The notes under the pieces are model-generated. The model ran no database searches, was not told the origin of the DNA, and worked only from the letters and a program-made list of their open reading frames with translations. Made by a program: the position numbers and the translations under genes. Below, one piece after another: positions 1 through 7,204 of a stretch of 9,849 nt of DNA. The DNA comes from Acidilobaceae archaeon (lineage in GTDB: Archaea; Thermoproteota; Thermoprotei_A; Sulfolobales; Acidilobaceae): positions 1-9,849 of the forward strand of contig JALWGG010000182.1 of the NCBI GenBank assembly GCA_027013765.1, in the 5' to 3' direction. The first letter of the stretch is position 1. Each line of letters begins with the position of its first letter.

Positions 1-1051
1 CACCCAGGTCTCCTGAGGCTATGTTGACTATCCTGTATGGCAGCCCTAGACCCTCTATGAGTTCTCTGGCGTTCTCAGTTATCTCCTCATGCATCCTACG
101 GCTGTCCTCCGGCGTTGAGTATATGATCTGTTCCACTTTGTGGTACTGGTGTACTCTGAAGATCCCTTTTAGATCCCGGTTCCCCGCTCCCGCCTCCTTC
201 CTGAAGCATGGGCTTACTCCTAGGAATTTTTTGGGTAGTTCATCGTCATATAGCTCCTCCTTGTAGTATAGTGCTGCTAGTGGGTGCTCGGCTGTTGCTA
301 TCAGGTAGAGGTCCTCATCCTCTATCTTGTATATGGCGTCTTTGAACGTTTCAATGTCTATGACACTAGTTATTATGCTACCCCTCAGCATGTATGGTGG
401 CTCCACTAGTATGTATCCCTTCTGCGTCAGCTTATCTATAGCGTATAGTAGCAGCGCCATGTCCAGCCAGACGAGGTCCTCATACAGGTAGAAGAACCTG
501 GATCCTGCGACCTCTCCAGCCTTGAGTGTGTCTCCCAGCCTAAGAACGTTTTCCAGCATATCAGCGTGTCCTACCGGTTTCTCATCTACCAGCGTGTAGT
601 CTACCTTGAATCCATACCTCTCAGTCTGCTCAAGGAACTGGTCTAGGTGGCCCTTCCACACCCTAGGCTTCCCCCAGAATCTTATCGGGACACTAGCTTC
701 TTCGCCGCCCACAGGAACATCGTCATCCACTATGTTGGGAAGGGATAGTAGGGCTTCATTCCTCTCGCTCTCCACCTTCTTCAACTCGGCCTCAAGAGCC
801 TCAAGCTCTTTCAGGAGCTTCCTAGCCTCTTCTATAAGCTTCTTCCTCTCCTCCGGCCTGGCCTTGCCTATAGACCTGCTAACTACGTTGTGCCTATGCC
901 TTGCCTCGTTGACCCTTGTAAGTAGTTCCCTCCACCTCTTGTCTAGGCTATATGCCCTATCCACTAGTGAGGGGTCCATTAGCCTCTTCTTAACATACTC
1001 CCTAAGCTTGTCCGGATCCTCCCTTAAAAGGACTAGTATGCTCCATGGCAT
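1..1051 (-). CDS. serS: Seryl-tRNA synthetase, N-terminal 350 residues (runs off left edge)
   Basis: Charges tRNA-Ser with serine in the cytoplasm (class II aminoacyl-tRNA synthetase). The minus strand stays open from ATG at 1051 to the window edge. The N-terminus MPWSILVLLREDPDKL is typical of the family. Residues about 35-105 form the long charged helical hairpin that grips the tRNA, ending in the SLPN segment (103-106). The catalytic core follows, with a motif 1 region around 205-222 (KGYILVEPPYML), the TAEHPL serine-binding loop (253-258) and motif 2 (283-307, beginning FRKEAGAG and ending in HKVE). Motif 3 and the stop lie beyond the edge; with a usual length near 450, about a quarter is missing. 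This is the common SerRS form, not the rare methanogen type. The start is supported by GGTG at 1063-1060, 8 bases upstream. The gene lies 53 bases after stt3 on the same strand, with a possible own TATA box. Confidence 0.95.
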   Translation of the reverse strand, partial: MPWSILVLLREDPDKLREYVKKRLMDPSLVDRAYSLDKRWRELLTRVNEARHRHNVVSRSIGKARPEERKKLIEEARKLLKELEALEAELKKVESERNEALLSLPNIVDDDVPVGGEEASVPIRFWGKPRVWKGHLDQFLEQTERYGFKVDYTLVDEKPVGHADMLENVLRLGDTLKAGEVAGSRFFYLYEDLVWLDMALLLYAIDKLTQKGYILVEPPYMLRGSIITSVIDIETFKDAIYKIEDEDLYLIATAEHPLAALYYKEELYDDELPKKFLGVSPCFRKEAGAGNRDLKGIFRVHQYHKVEQIIYSTPEDSRRMHEEITENARELIEGLGLPYRIVNIASGDLG

Positions 1052-1104
1052 CTATTATACACCCGCCGCCATTGCCTTATTGCTGGAGGCTTCTGGATTT
1101 AATC
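1052..1104 (-). promoter_or_regulatory. stt3-serS gap with candidate serS promoter and SD
   Basis: This 53-base gap holds an AT-rich box, ATTAAAT on the minus strand (1103-1097), about 49 bases before the serS ATG. That would give a start of transcription near 1074 and a leader of roughly 20 bases, which carries GGTG at 1063-1060. serS could therefore have its own promoter, or be read through from stt3. The TATA assignment is by eye. Confidence 0.4.
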
Positions 1105-3501
1105 TTACCCGGTCCACTTGTAGAGGTAGACGACCACGGAGACGAATGTGACGGTGTTCCCAGATTCAGACACTATGGGGCACCCCACAGAGATCGCCTC
1201 CGGGACGAATGACTTTGGCTCGCCGGGGACAACCATCTGCGGCTTCAACCCGCCGTTGGCCGTCTGGTATGCTATCACCGCCGGGAATACAAGGGTGGTG
1301 TTTGCCAGGAACTGGCAGTTGTTGTCTGTTATCACTACGTCTCTCTTATTTAGGTAAGTGAGACCATACATGCCCAACTTGTAGATTAGAGTATTCAGCA
1401 CCCTGGTCCTGTTCTCTTCAGGGATCCCAATGAATCCCGGGAAGTGGACCCACTTTGTGCCGAAATCGTCTACAACCTCTGTAGAGTATGCTGTGAATAG
1501 TGATGATTCTGTAAATGGGGGTATCTTGTAGGATATCTTAAGCATCTGGAAGGACTTCGCGAAGTCGGCGGCTCCATGCGTTATTACGCCGAATGTTGTT
1601 CCAAGGCTCCTGGGGCTCCTTATGAGGGGTTCTGGGAACACTACCACGGTTCCCTGCGTCTTGTCATATTGCCCCCTATATACCTCATAGAAGAGGATGT
1701 ATGTGTTGTTTGGCTCCGCCCCGATCTTGTTCTTTAGTATATAGTTGGCGTCGCCCTCGGTGCCTGTGAGTATCTGGGCCAGCAGCCTGATCTGGGTCTC
1801 GTTGGCTGTGGCTCCATCTGCTAGGGTCTTCCTGTCGGTGTTGACTGTTATCCAATACCCGTAGTCCCACCATGATACGATCAATGCATCCTTGCTCGTG
1901 TTGTTCTTTATGTAGTCTAGCATGTTTATCCATGCCTTGTTTAGGGGGACAACGATCCGTGGCGTCCCCTGGGGTGTGGATAGGGTTAGCGTGCCTAGCC
2001 CCCCGGTTAGTATCATTGGGGCCTTGTGGGCGTTACTCCTGTATGCGTTGTAGCCGTAGTAGCCGCTGCTGAATGCGATGATGAGTAGTAGGAATCCTGC
2101 AATCATTATCTTTATGGGGTCCCGCTCTATGCTTCTCCTCTTCTTAACCTTAACCTCCCTGAAGGCGCCCTCGCTGACCACGCCCAAGGATAGGCCTGCC
2201 CCTAGGGATACGTAGAAGGATGCCATCTGTGTGAAGTATGCTAGCTGCTTGTTAGCGTATACTAGGAATAGGGTTAGTGTGAAGAGGGGGAGCAGGATTA
2301 TATCGGTTATTCTCCTATCCCCGCTGTAGACCCTGTAGAGGTAGTATATGAATCCCAGTAGGAATACTAGTAGTGGCACGCCGTAGTTCGTGAATATGGC
2401 GTTCCATGGCAGGGGCTGGTGTTCTTGGACACTCTCTGCCAGGGGGCTGAGGTTCCTCACGCCTAGTGCCATGAGAATCCTGCCGCTTACGTGGAGCATG
2501 CCACTGTTGATGACTATTACCCCTGCTACCACGAGGGTTGCTACCAGCCATAGGTGTTTCTTGGGGGTGTATGACCCTAGTAGTGGTAGGCCCCGTGTAC
2601 TCCAGTGGAGGGCTAGCAGGTATATTACCAGGCCTAGGGGGAGCACGACCCCGATATTGGTTATGAGGTACTGGGGGCCTATAGCGGGGTTGACTGATAC
2701 AACCAGTGCCATTGACATTGCTAGTGCTAGGTACAGCTTCATCCTATCCCTGCTAGGCCTGAATAGCAGGGGGTCTAGGATCATTATGAGCCCCGCCGAT
2801 ATCAGTGCTAGGTCGAATCCTCCCCAGAAGAAGCTTATTACCCCGCCAGTCAACCCCGCCAGCACACCGGTTATGAGCCTCCTCCTCTCGTCACCCTCCT
2901 TCAGGGCTCTGAGGAGTAGTATATAGTATAGTGTGAGTATGGGGACAGCTATACCAGTCTTCTCCACGAAGCCCACCGTGGTCCTCACTATGGCGCCCGG
3001 ATATAGGCTGAAGATCATTGCTGACACGATCCCGCCTATCCTGCTCCCGGTAGCCTCCTTAACCAGTATGTATGCCAGCGGGATTGTTATCGTGCCCGCG
3101 AATACCGGGAACAATGCAAGCCATTCCTTGAGCGTCAGCCCCAGCAGCTGCCCTATAGGGTATGTGGCGGCGGCCAGCCATGAAACGCCTATGTACTCCT
3201 GTGTAAGGAAGTCCCTGCCATAGGGCCACCAGAACTCCTTCACACCGCGTATACTATCAAATGCCAGGAGCCCGTTGTTGTGGAACTGCTCCGCTATCCA
3301 GTAGGCTATCCACGGGTCGTTGGCGTCAAGCTCAAGACCGTATCTAAGGCCTGGGAGGAGCCTTATATACGCGCCCACCACGGTTAGCAGTGCAACGACG
3401 ATCAGGGTCCACAGGTTCCCATGCCTATATAGGAAGTCCAGGATCCAGCTGGTTTTTGAACCGATCTCGCCCCTCTCCTTCTGTCCCCTCTTCCTAGCCA
3501 A
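1105..3501 (-). CDS. stt3: Oligosaccharyltransferase STT3/AglB, full length
   Basis: Membrane enzyme that transfers a lipid-linked glycan to Asn in N-x-S/T sequons of secreted and S-layer proteins, acting on the outer face of the membrane. The protein has 798 residues. The N-terminal half (about 30-485) is a series of hydrophobic helices; the C-terminal part (about 490-798) is the soluble external domain. Visible motifs are an acidic first-loop motif LDANDPW (58-64), a second-loop GFVEKT (177-182) where relatives carry another metal-binding acid, SVQE (357-360) as the SVSE/TIXE motif, and WWDYG (544-548), the sequon-binding signature. The start is TTG at 3501, because GGTG (3513-3510) lies 8 bases before it; an upstream ATG at 3508 is out of frame and soon stops. 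The external domain contains several N-x-T sequons (N533, N567, N598, N697, N734). stt3 is divergent from the cpgS-like gene and precedes serS. Confidence 0.96.
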   Translation of the reverse strand: MARKRGQKERGEIGSKTSWILDFLYRHGNLWTLIVVALLTVVGAYIRLLPGLRYGLELDANDPWIAYWIAEQFHNNGLLAFDSIRGVKEFWWPYGRDFLTQEYIGVSWLAAATYPIGQLLGLTLKEWLALFPVFAGTITIPLAYILVKEATGSRIGGIVSAMIFSLYPGAIVRTTVGFVEKTGIAVPILTLYYILLLRALKEGDERRRLITGVLAGLTGGVISFFWGGFDLALISAGLIMILDPLLFRPSRDRMKLYLALAMSMALVVSVNPAIGPQYLITNIGVVLPLGLVIYLLALHWSTRGLPLLGSYTPKKHLWLVATLVVAGVIVINSGMLHVSGRILMALGVRNLSPLAESVQEHQPLPWNAIFTNYGVPLLVFLLGFIYYLYRVYSGDRRITDIILLPLFTLTLFLVYANKQLAYFTQMASFYVSLGAGLSLGVVSEGAFREVKVKKRRSIERDPIKIMIAGFLLLIIAFSSGYYGYNAYRSNAHKAPMILTGGLGTLTLSTPQGTPRIVVPLNKAWINMLDYIKNNTSKDALIVSWWDYGYWITVNTDRKTLADGATANETQIRLLAQILTGTEGDANYILKNKIGAEPNNTYILFYEVYRGQYDKTQGTVVVFPEPLIRSPRSLGTTFGVITHGAADFAKSFQMLKISYKIPPFTESSLFTAYSTEVVDDFGTKWVHFPGFIGIPEENRTRVLNTLIYKLGMYGLTYLNKRDVVITDNNCQFLANTTLVFPAVIAYQTANGGLKPQMVVPGEPKSFVPEAISVGCPIVSESGNTVTFVSVVVYLYKWTG

Positions 3502-3614
3502 TATACATGCACCAGCCTACTACTCCTACCACCCACTCTATAAGGGATTTATGCTTAATCCTACATGCCCTATTTTATTTCCCCCCGCGCAATCTATCCG
3601 GGGTGGTGGGTTTG
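3502..3614. promoter_or_regulatory. Divergent promoter region stt3 / cpgS-like operon
   Basis: Candidate TATA boxes face both ways. On the minus strand, TTATAG at 3543-3538 lies about 39 bases before the stt3 TTG, with a second AT-rich box (CATAAATC, around 3546-3553). On the plus strand, TATTTTAT at 3571-3578 lies about 40 bases before ATG 3615. Both fit short leaders of about 13-22 bases carrying a GGTG ribosome-binding core: 3513-3510 for stt3, and 3602-3605 or 3605-3608 for the cpgS-like gene. Placement is by inspection only. Confidence 0.5.
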
Positions 3615-4955
3615 ATGAGGCCTGTCAGAGTACTCATTATGGGTGCTGGCGGAAGGGACTTCCATAACTTCAACGTTGTATACAGGGATAACCCCAGCTT
3701 CAGGGTGGTTGCATTCACTGCAACCCAGATACCAGGCATCGTGGGGAGGCGCTACCCCCCGGAGCTGGCAGGGAAGCTGTACCCCTCTGGGATACCGATA
3801 GTCCCTGAGGACCTCCTAGAGGAGTATATACGGCGGTGGGGCGTGGATCTGGTTGTATTATCATACAGCGACTTAACGTATAGAGAGGTGGGGGAGAGGC
3901 TAAGCAGGGTGCTGGCGGCTGGAGCCTCATTCAAGATCCTGGGCCCCCGGGAGACTATGCTCCCATCCTCGAAGCCTGTAATAGCTGTGACGGCAGTCAA
4001 GACGGGGGCTGGTAAGAGTAGTGTATCCAGGGCAGTCCTCAAGGAGCTCAGGGGCAGGGGATTCAGGGTAGCCCCCATAAGGCATCCAATGGCCTACGGG
4101 GACCTAACCAAGATGGTTGTCCAGAAGTTCGAGACCCTGGAGGACCTGGATAGGTACCACGTAACGGTTGAGGAGAGGGAGGAGTATGAACACTATCTAA
4201 GACAGGGGATACCGGTGTATGCCGGGATTGATTACGGGAAGATCCTCGCACTGGCCGAGAGGGAGGCAGATGTAATACTATGGGATGGGGGTAACAATGA
4301 CTGGCCATTCATAGAGCCAGACTATGTGATCGCTGTTGCAGACGCCTTGAGGCCCGGGCTTGAGGCCGACGCGTTCCCGGGGGAGGTCAATGTAAGGATG
4401 GCGGATCATGTGATAGTGAATAAGGTCGACCAGGCCCCCAGGGAGAATATAGACAGGGTCGTGGCTAATATCAAGAGGTTGAACCCATCCGCGTCGATAT
4501 CACTTGCAGAGAGCAGGGTGTCTGTAGAGGATCCAGGCATGATAAAGGGTAAGCGAGTGGTGGTTGTAGAGGACTCACCCACCGTAACCCATGGAGGAGC
4601 CCCCTACGGCGCTGGGCTGGTTGCTGCAAGGAAGTATGGAGCCGGGGAGATAGTCGACCCTAGGCCCTACGCTGTAGGGGTGATAAGGAGGATGTATGAG
4701 GAGTACCCCCACATGGCGGCGGTAGTCCCCAGCACTGGCTATACACCGGAGCAGATACGCGACCTTGAGGAGACCCTGAGCTCCATACCAGCGGATGTAA
4801 TAGTCTCCGGCACGCCGATAGACCTTTCAAGGATAGTAAATGTCGATAAGCCTATAGTAAGGGTTATATACGAGATCAATATAGTTGAAGGGCCAAGCAT
4901 GAGTGAAGTAGTAGACAGGTTCCTGGAGAAGGCGTTGCCGAAGCTGAACAGGTGA
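3615..4955 (+). CDS. cpgS: COG2403-type P-loop protein, cyclic 2,3-diphosphoglycerate synthase-like
   Basis: Members of this archaeal family are usually annotated as cyclic 2,3-diphosphoglycerate synthase, which closes 2,3-diphosphoglycerate into the thermoprotectant cyclic anhydride with ATP, or as predicted GTPase. The protein has 446 residues. The N-terminal nucleotide-binding-like part starts VRVLIMGAGGRDFHNFN (4-20) and includes TATQIPGI (35-42). Residues 121-136 carry the phosphate-binding loop VKTGAGKSS (128-136), close to the KxGxGKS signature of SIMIBI P-loop proteins. WDGGNND (223-229) and NKVD (269-272) follow, then a conserved THGG-PYGAG stretch (325-334). ATG 3615 is chosen because GGTGG lies just upstream and the family-typical N-terminus begins here; TTG 3612 is equally placed, and longer in-frame readings lack a ribosome site. 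It is the first gene of a three-gene operon. Family membership is firm by eye; whether it truly makes cyclic 2,3-diphosphoglycerate here is not shown by sequence. Confidence 0.85.
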   Translation: MRPVRVLIMGAGGRDFHNFNVVYRDNPSFRVVAFTATQIPGIVGRRYPPELAGKLYPSGIPIVPEDLLEEYIRRWGVDLVVLSYSDLTYREVGERLSRVLAAGASFKILGPRETMLPSSKPVIAVTAVKTGAGKSSVSRAVLKELRGRGFRVAPIRHPMAYGDLTKMVVQKFETLEDLDRYHVTVEEREEYEHYLRQGIPVYAGIDYGKILALAEREADVILWDGGNNDWPFIEPDYVIAVADALRPGLEADAFPGEVNVRMADHVIVNKVDQAPRENIDRVVANIKRLNPSASISLAESRVSVEDPGMIKGKRVVVVEDSPTVTHGGAPYGAGLVAARKYGAGEIVDPRPYAVGVIRRMYEEYPHMAAVVPSTGYTPEQIRDLEETLSSIPADVIVSGTPIDLSRIVNVDKPIVRVIYEINIVEGPSMSEVVDRFLEKALPKLNR

Positions 4956-4965
4956 TGCTGGATTC

Positions 4966-5880
4966 ATGCTCACCGTAATAGCGCTCGGAGGCAATGCACT
5001 GTTAAGGAAGGGCCAAAGGGGCACCATCGAGGAGCAATGGGATACTGTATCTAAAGCTGCAGCGATACTATCCAGGGCTCTAAGGGATGTGAATGCGGTA
5101 ATAACGCATGGAAACGGTCCCCAGGTCGGGTACCTCCTTGAAGCCTTCGAGATGCTACCCAAGGACAGGCCTCGACAGCCCCTATACCTGGCAGTTGCAA
5201 TGACTCAGGGCTGGATCGGCTTCCTCCTCCAGCACAGCCTATCCCAGCTAATGGGTGGGAGGGAGGTCCTCGCCGTGCCTACCAGGGTTACCGTTAGGAG
5301 GGATGACCCTGAGTTCTCAAACCCCTCAAAGCCCATCGGACCCTACTACAGCGAGGAGGAGGCTAGGAGGCTCGCGAGGGAGTTTGGATGGATCCTAAAG
5401 AGGGACCCCAGGGGCGGGTATAGGAGGGTGGTCCCCAGCCCGAAGCCGGTCAGGGTATTGGAGGCAGCATACATAGCTAGGCTGGCAGAGGCTGGGATAA
5501 TAGTGGTTGCAGTGGGTGGCGGGGGTATACCTGTACTCGATGATACACTTGAACCGGTGGATGCTGTTGTTGACAAGGACCTGGCGTCAAGTCTCCTGGC
5601 ATACACGATCGGTGCCAGGAGGCTGGTGATACTCACAGACGTCCCTGGGGTAGCTGTAAACTATGGGAGGCCCGGGCAGAGGTGGCTTACAGAGGTTACA
5701 GTCTCGGAGTTGAAGCACCTGTACAGGATGGGCCACTTCCCGCCTGGAAGCATGGGGCCCAAGGTGGCTGCTGCAATAGAATTCGTTGAGAAGACTCGTG
5801 GAACAGCCCATATAGGGCCGCTGGACAGGGCACTTGAGGTCCTCGCCGGGACCACGGGGACTATAGTCAAGCCTGGATAG
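4966..5880 (+). CDS. arcC: Carbamate kinase
   Basis: Catalyses the reversible reaction of ATP and carbamate to carbamoyl phosphate (amino acid kinase family), in the cytoplasm. In fermentative hyperthermophiles it either yields ATP from carbamoyl phosphate or supplies carbamoyl phosphate for pyrimidine and arginine synthesis. The 304-residue length is normal. Motifs seen are ALGGNALL (6-13), THGNGPQVG (47-55), VVAVGGGGIP (180-189), PVDAVVDKDLASS (197-209), LTDVPGV (223-229) and GSMGPKV (261-267), together the full kinase set. It begins 10 bases after the cpgS-like stop. The ribosome site GGTGAT (4951-4956) overlaps that stop codon, so translation is probably coupled. The neighbour gene also belongs to an acyl-phosphate/phosphoanhydride-type chemistry family, but a shared pathway is only a guess. 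Confidence 0.96.
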   Translation: MLTVIALGGNALLRKGQRGTIEEQWDTVSKAAAILSRALRDVNAVITHGNGPQVGYLLEAFEMLPKDRPRQPLYLAVAMTQGWIGFLLQHSLSQLMGGREVLAVPTRVTVRRDDPEFSNPSKPIGPYYSEEEARRLAREFGWILKRDPRGGYRRVVPSPKPVRVLEAAYIARLAEAGIIVVAVGGGGIPVLDDTLEPVDAVVDKDLASSLLAYTIGARRLVILTDVPGVAVNYGRPGQRWLTEVTVSELKHLYRMGHFPPGSMGPKVAAAIEFVEKTRGTAHIGPLDRALEVLAGTTGTIVKPG

Positions 5881-5882
5881 GT

Positions 5883-6275
5883 ATGAGGTATATATACGGG
5901 CACGGCTACATTGTCGAGGAGGGGATAGAGGTGACCACGGGTAGGGAGGCCTTCGAGGCGAAGCTGCTGGCAATGAAGTATGGAGTCCCAGGAAAGGTCG
6001 CGGGCCTCTACAGGTCTGCAGGGTACCAGGTGGACATGGTACTAGCGGAGGACCTAGACTTTGTTGCCAGGAGGAAGGGGGAGGGTCTAGGGGTGAAAGT
6101 GTTCCAGGAATCAGGGCAGCCCCCTGAGGAGTTGCTAGACAAGTTATCGGCAGCTGCTAAGGAGAGGGGGCTCAAGCCAGTATTGGTCCTGTATGGTGCT
6201 GGGCCACGTATATCGGGTGAGCTTAGGGAGAAGGCTAGGGAGCTTGGAATAAGTGTTAGGAGGGTAAGGGGTTAG
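5883..6275 (+). CDS. Small protein with degenerate restriction-endonuclease-like fold
   Basis: The protein has 130 residues and I do not recognise a named family. The order of segments resembles PD-(D/E)xK nucleases. A helix with REAFEAKLLAMKYG (21-34) is followed by AGYQVDMVLAEDLDFVARR (46-64), like the 'GY-V...D-VA' strand pair with D59 at the active-site aspartate position. GVKVFQESG (70-78) lies where such enzymes have ExK; here E is replaced by G70 while K72 is kept. The C-terminal PVLVLYGAG followed by SGELREKARELGISVRRV resembles the closing strand-helix-strand of that fold (Mrr/Holliday-resolvase-like). If the reading is right, the catalytic site is incomplete and the protein may bind nucleic acid or act as a structural partner. 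It starts 2 bases after the carbamate kinase stop without a clear SD, suggesting coupled translation, and ends 4 bases from the convergent gene. The fold is an inference; the gene itself is well supported. Confidence 0.75.
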   Translation: MRYIYGHGYIVEEGIEVTTGREAFEAKLLAMKYGVPGKVAGLYRSAGYQVDMVLAEDLDFVARRKGEGLGVKVFQESGQPPEELLDKLSAAAKERGLKPVLVLYGAGPRISGELREKARELGISVRRVRG

Positions 6276-6279
6276 CATT

Positions 6280-6501
6280 CTAGGATTCTGACATGCGTAG
6301 TGCAATCTTCCTGAAGGGGCACTCCTCCCAGAACTTCTCGCACTTGTATACGGAGCCTTTGACTAGATACCTCCCTAGGACCCTGCACCTCGCTATATAG
6401 TATCCGTCCTGCTCCTTTACCTCGAAGAATTTACAGCCTGAGGAGGGCTTGTAGTGTAGGATAAATATCCTGGGGAAGGGTATCTTCTGCTCCCTAGACA
6501 T
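6280..6501 (-). CDS. Small four-cysteine protein, probable metal binder
   Basis: A 73-residue protein of unknown function. It has four cysteines spaced C23-x15-C39-x14-C54-x6-C61-P, with aromatic and basic residues between (RVLGRYLVK, KFWEECPFRK). This spacing suggests a Zn2+ or Fe-S site rather than free thiols. No signal peptide or membrane segment is seen. The ATG at 6501 has a GGTG core at 6514-6511, 9 bases upstream, which overlaps the TAG stop of the preceding helix-turn-helix gene. The two genes are therefore one operon with coupled translation, which hints at a shared regulatory job. A second protein with a similar cysteine order lies at 7616-7945. Gene reality is likely given the ribosome site, the close packing and the patterned cysteines; function is unknown. 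Confidence 0.75.
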   Translation of the reverse strand: MSREQKIPFPRIFILHYKPSSGCKFFEVKEQDGYYIARCRVLGRYLVKGSVYKCEKFWEECPFRKIALRMSES

Positions 6502-6513
6502 CTGGTTCTACAC

Positions 6514-7008
6514 CTAGCCGAGGTCCTTGAGCCTGTCTGCCAGGCTTATTAGCTGTTCCCTAACCTCCCTTATAACGGTCTTTAGCCTCTCATTCTCGCT
6601 CCTAAGCCTCTCAATCTCCCTGCCAGCGGGGAGGGGTAGGGCTAGCTTTAGCTTGCCCGTCTTAAGCATGTCATACGTCTCCCTGACAAGCTTTCCGGCC
6701 TTCGTCTTGCCCTGCAGGTGGTTTCTTATTGTAGTCTCAGTCCTGCCGAGCTCCTCCGCGATCCTAGATATAGTGTATCCCGCCTTCTCCCTTGCAAGAG
6801 CCCCGGCGGCTACTGCAAGGCTGTCGAGCCACGTGGTGAACTCCTTGGGCTCCATAACCTCTTCTATGACGTCTGGCCTGAACATTGTCCCGATTATCAG
6901 GGCTATCTCAAGCTCCCTAACCTCCTTGGCCCCCACGGGCTTTACTGGGACATGGGATAGGTCAATCTCCACGCCTAGTGCTACATCCCCGCCCATCTCA
7001 ACCACCAT
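6514..7008 (-). CDS. Helix-turn-helix transcriptional regulator with C-terminal coiled coil
   Basis: The protein has up to 164 residues and resembles the archaeal COG1356-type 'transcriptional regulator' proteins (assigned by eye). Residues 30-75 are helical. The helix-turn-helix is at about 78-100: YTISRIAEELGRTETTIRNHL, with G88 at the turn. It is followed by KTKAGKLVRETYDMLKTG. Residues 129-163 have regular Leu/Ile spacing and alternating charges (EIERLRSENERLKTVI), a coiled coil suited to dimerisation. Two starts are possible. ATG 7008 would give a nearly leaderless message from TTATAA at 7042-7037. ATG 6996 (residue 5) has GGTG at 7006-7003, 6 bases upstream, matching the rule seen at other genes here. 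It is the first gene of an operon with the four-cysteine protein, divergent from the winged-helix gene at 7205. Target genes are unknown; autoregulation is plausible. Confidence 0.85.
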   Translation of the reverse strand: MVVEMGGDVALGVEIDLSHVPVKPVGAKEVRELEIALIIGTMFRPDVIEEVMEPKEFTTWLDSLAVAAGALAREKAGYTISRIAEELGRTETTIRNHLQGKTKAGKLVRETYDMLKTGKLKLALPLPAGREIERLRSENERLKTVIREVREQLISLADRLKDLG

Positions 7009-7204
7009 ATTTATAATATATATTGTATATCAAGAGTTATAAGCTATGCCTAAACGCTTCACATGGTATACGTGAATCTGTAATTGAACAATAATATCCT
7101 CCCCCAGTTATAGGGTCCAGCTGAGTGGCTACGGATGGCTGTACACTGCCGGTTTAAACTATATAGGCTCCCAGCTGCATTGAGTTTAGCTTAGGGTGTC
7201 ATCC
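7009..7204. promoter_or_regulatory. Divergent promoter region between HTH and winged-helix genes
   Basis: Longest gene-free stretch of the window, about 196 bases. For the minus-strand HTH operon, TTATAA (7042-7037) lies about 31 bases before ATG 7008. For the plus-strand gene, the box TTTAAACTATATA (7153-7165) predicts a transcript start near 7181-7188, followed by GGTG at 7195-7198. An imperfect dyad lies at 7058-7076. I see no tRNA, no C/D-box or H/ACA-box RNA, and no credible small gene in the remainder. Confidence 0.55.
7058..7076. promoter_or_regulatory. Imperfect inverted repeat, candidate operator
   Basis: The 19-base site TTCACATGGTATACGTGAA has five perfectly paired outer positions on each arm (TTCAC / GTGAA) plus one further inner pair. 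It lies upstream of the HTH operon TATA box, on the far side from the gene. A position next to a gene for a dimeric HTH protein suits an operator, but no binding is shown and such dyads also occur by chance. Confidence 0.3.

Noticed and set aside
606..1151. Plus-strand open frame of 181 codons
   Set aside because: It is antisense to the well-supported serS coding region and the serS-stt3 gap. Its Ser/Leu-rich product is the usual mirror of an Arg/Glu/Lys-rich helical gene.
2390..2926. Plus-strand open frame of 178 codons
   Set aside because: It lies wholly antisense to the membrane helices of STT3, with no ribosome site or family resemblance.
3507..3614. Longer N-terminus for the cpgS-like gene, starting at ATG 3507
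   Set aside because: The extra 36 residues cover the promoter and TATA boxes and do not resemble the family, which begins at the VRVLIMGAGGRDFHNFN segment. GGTGG sits just before ATG 3615.
5587..5973. Minus-strand open frame of 128 codons
   Set aside because: It is antisense to the arcC end and the start of the next gene, with Pro/Ser-rich product composition and no ribosome site.
7117..7177. Repeated CCAGCTG at 7117-7123 and 7171-7177 around the winged-helix gene TATA box
   Set aside because: A 7-base repeat in a gap of almost 200 bases is expected about once by chance.
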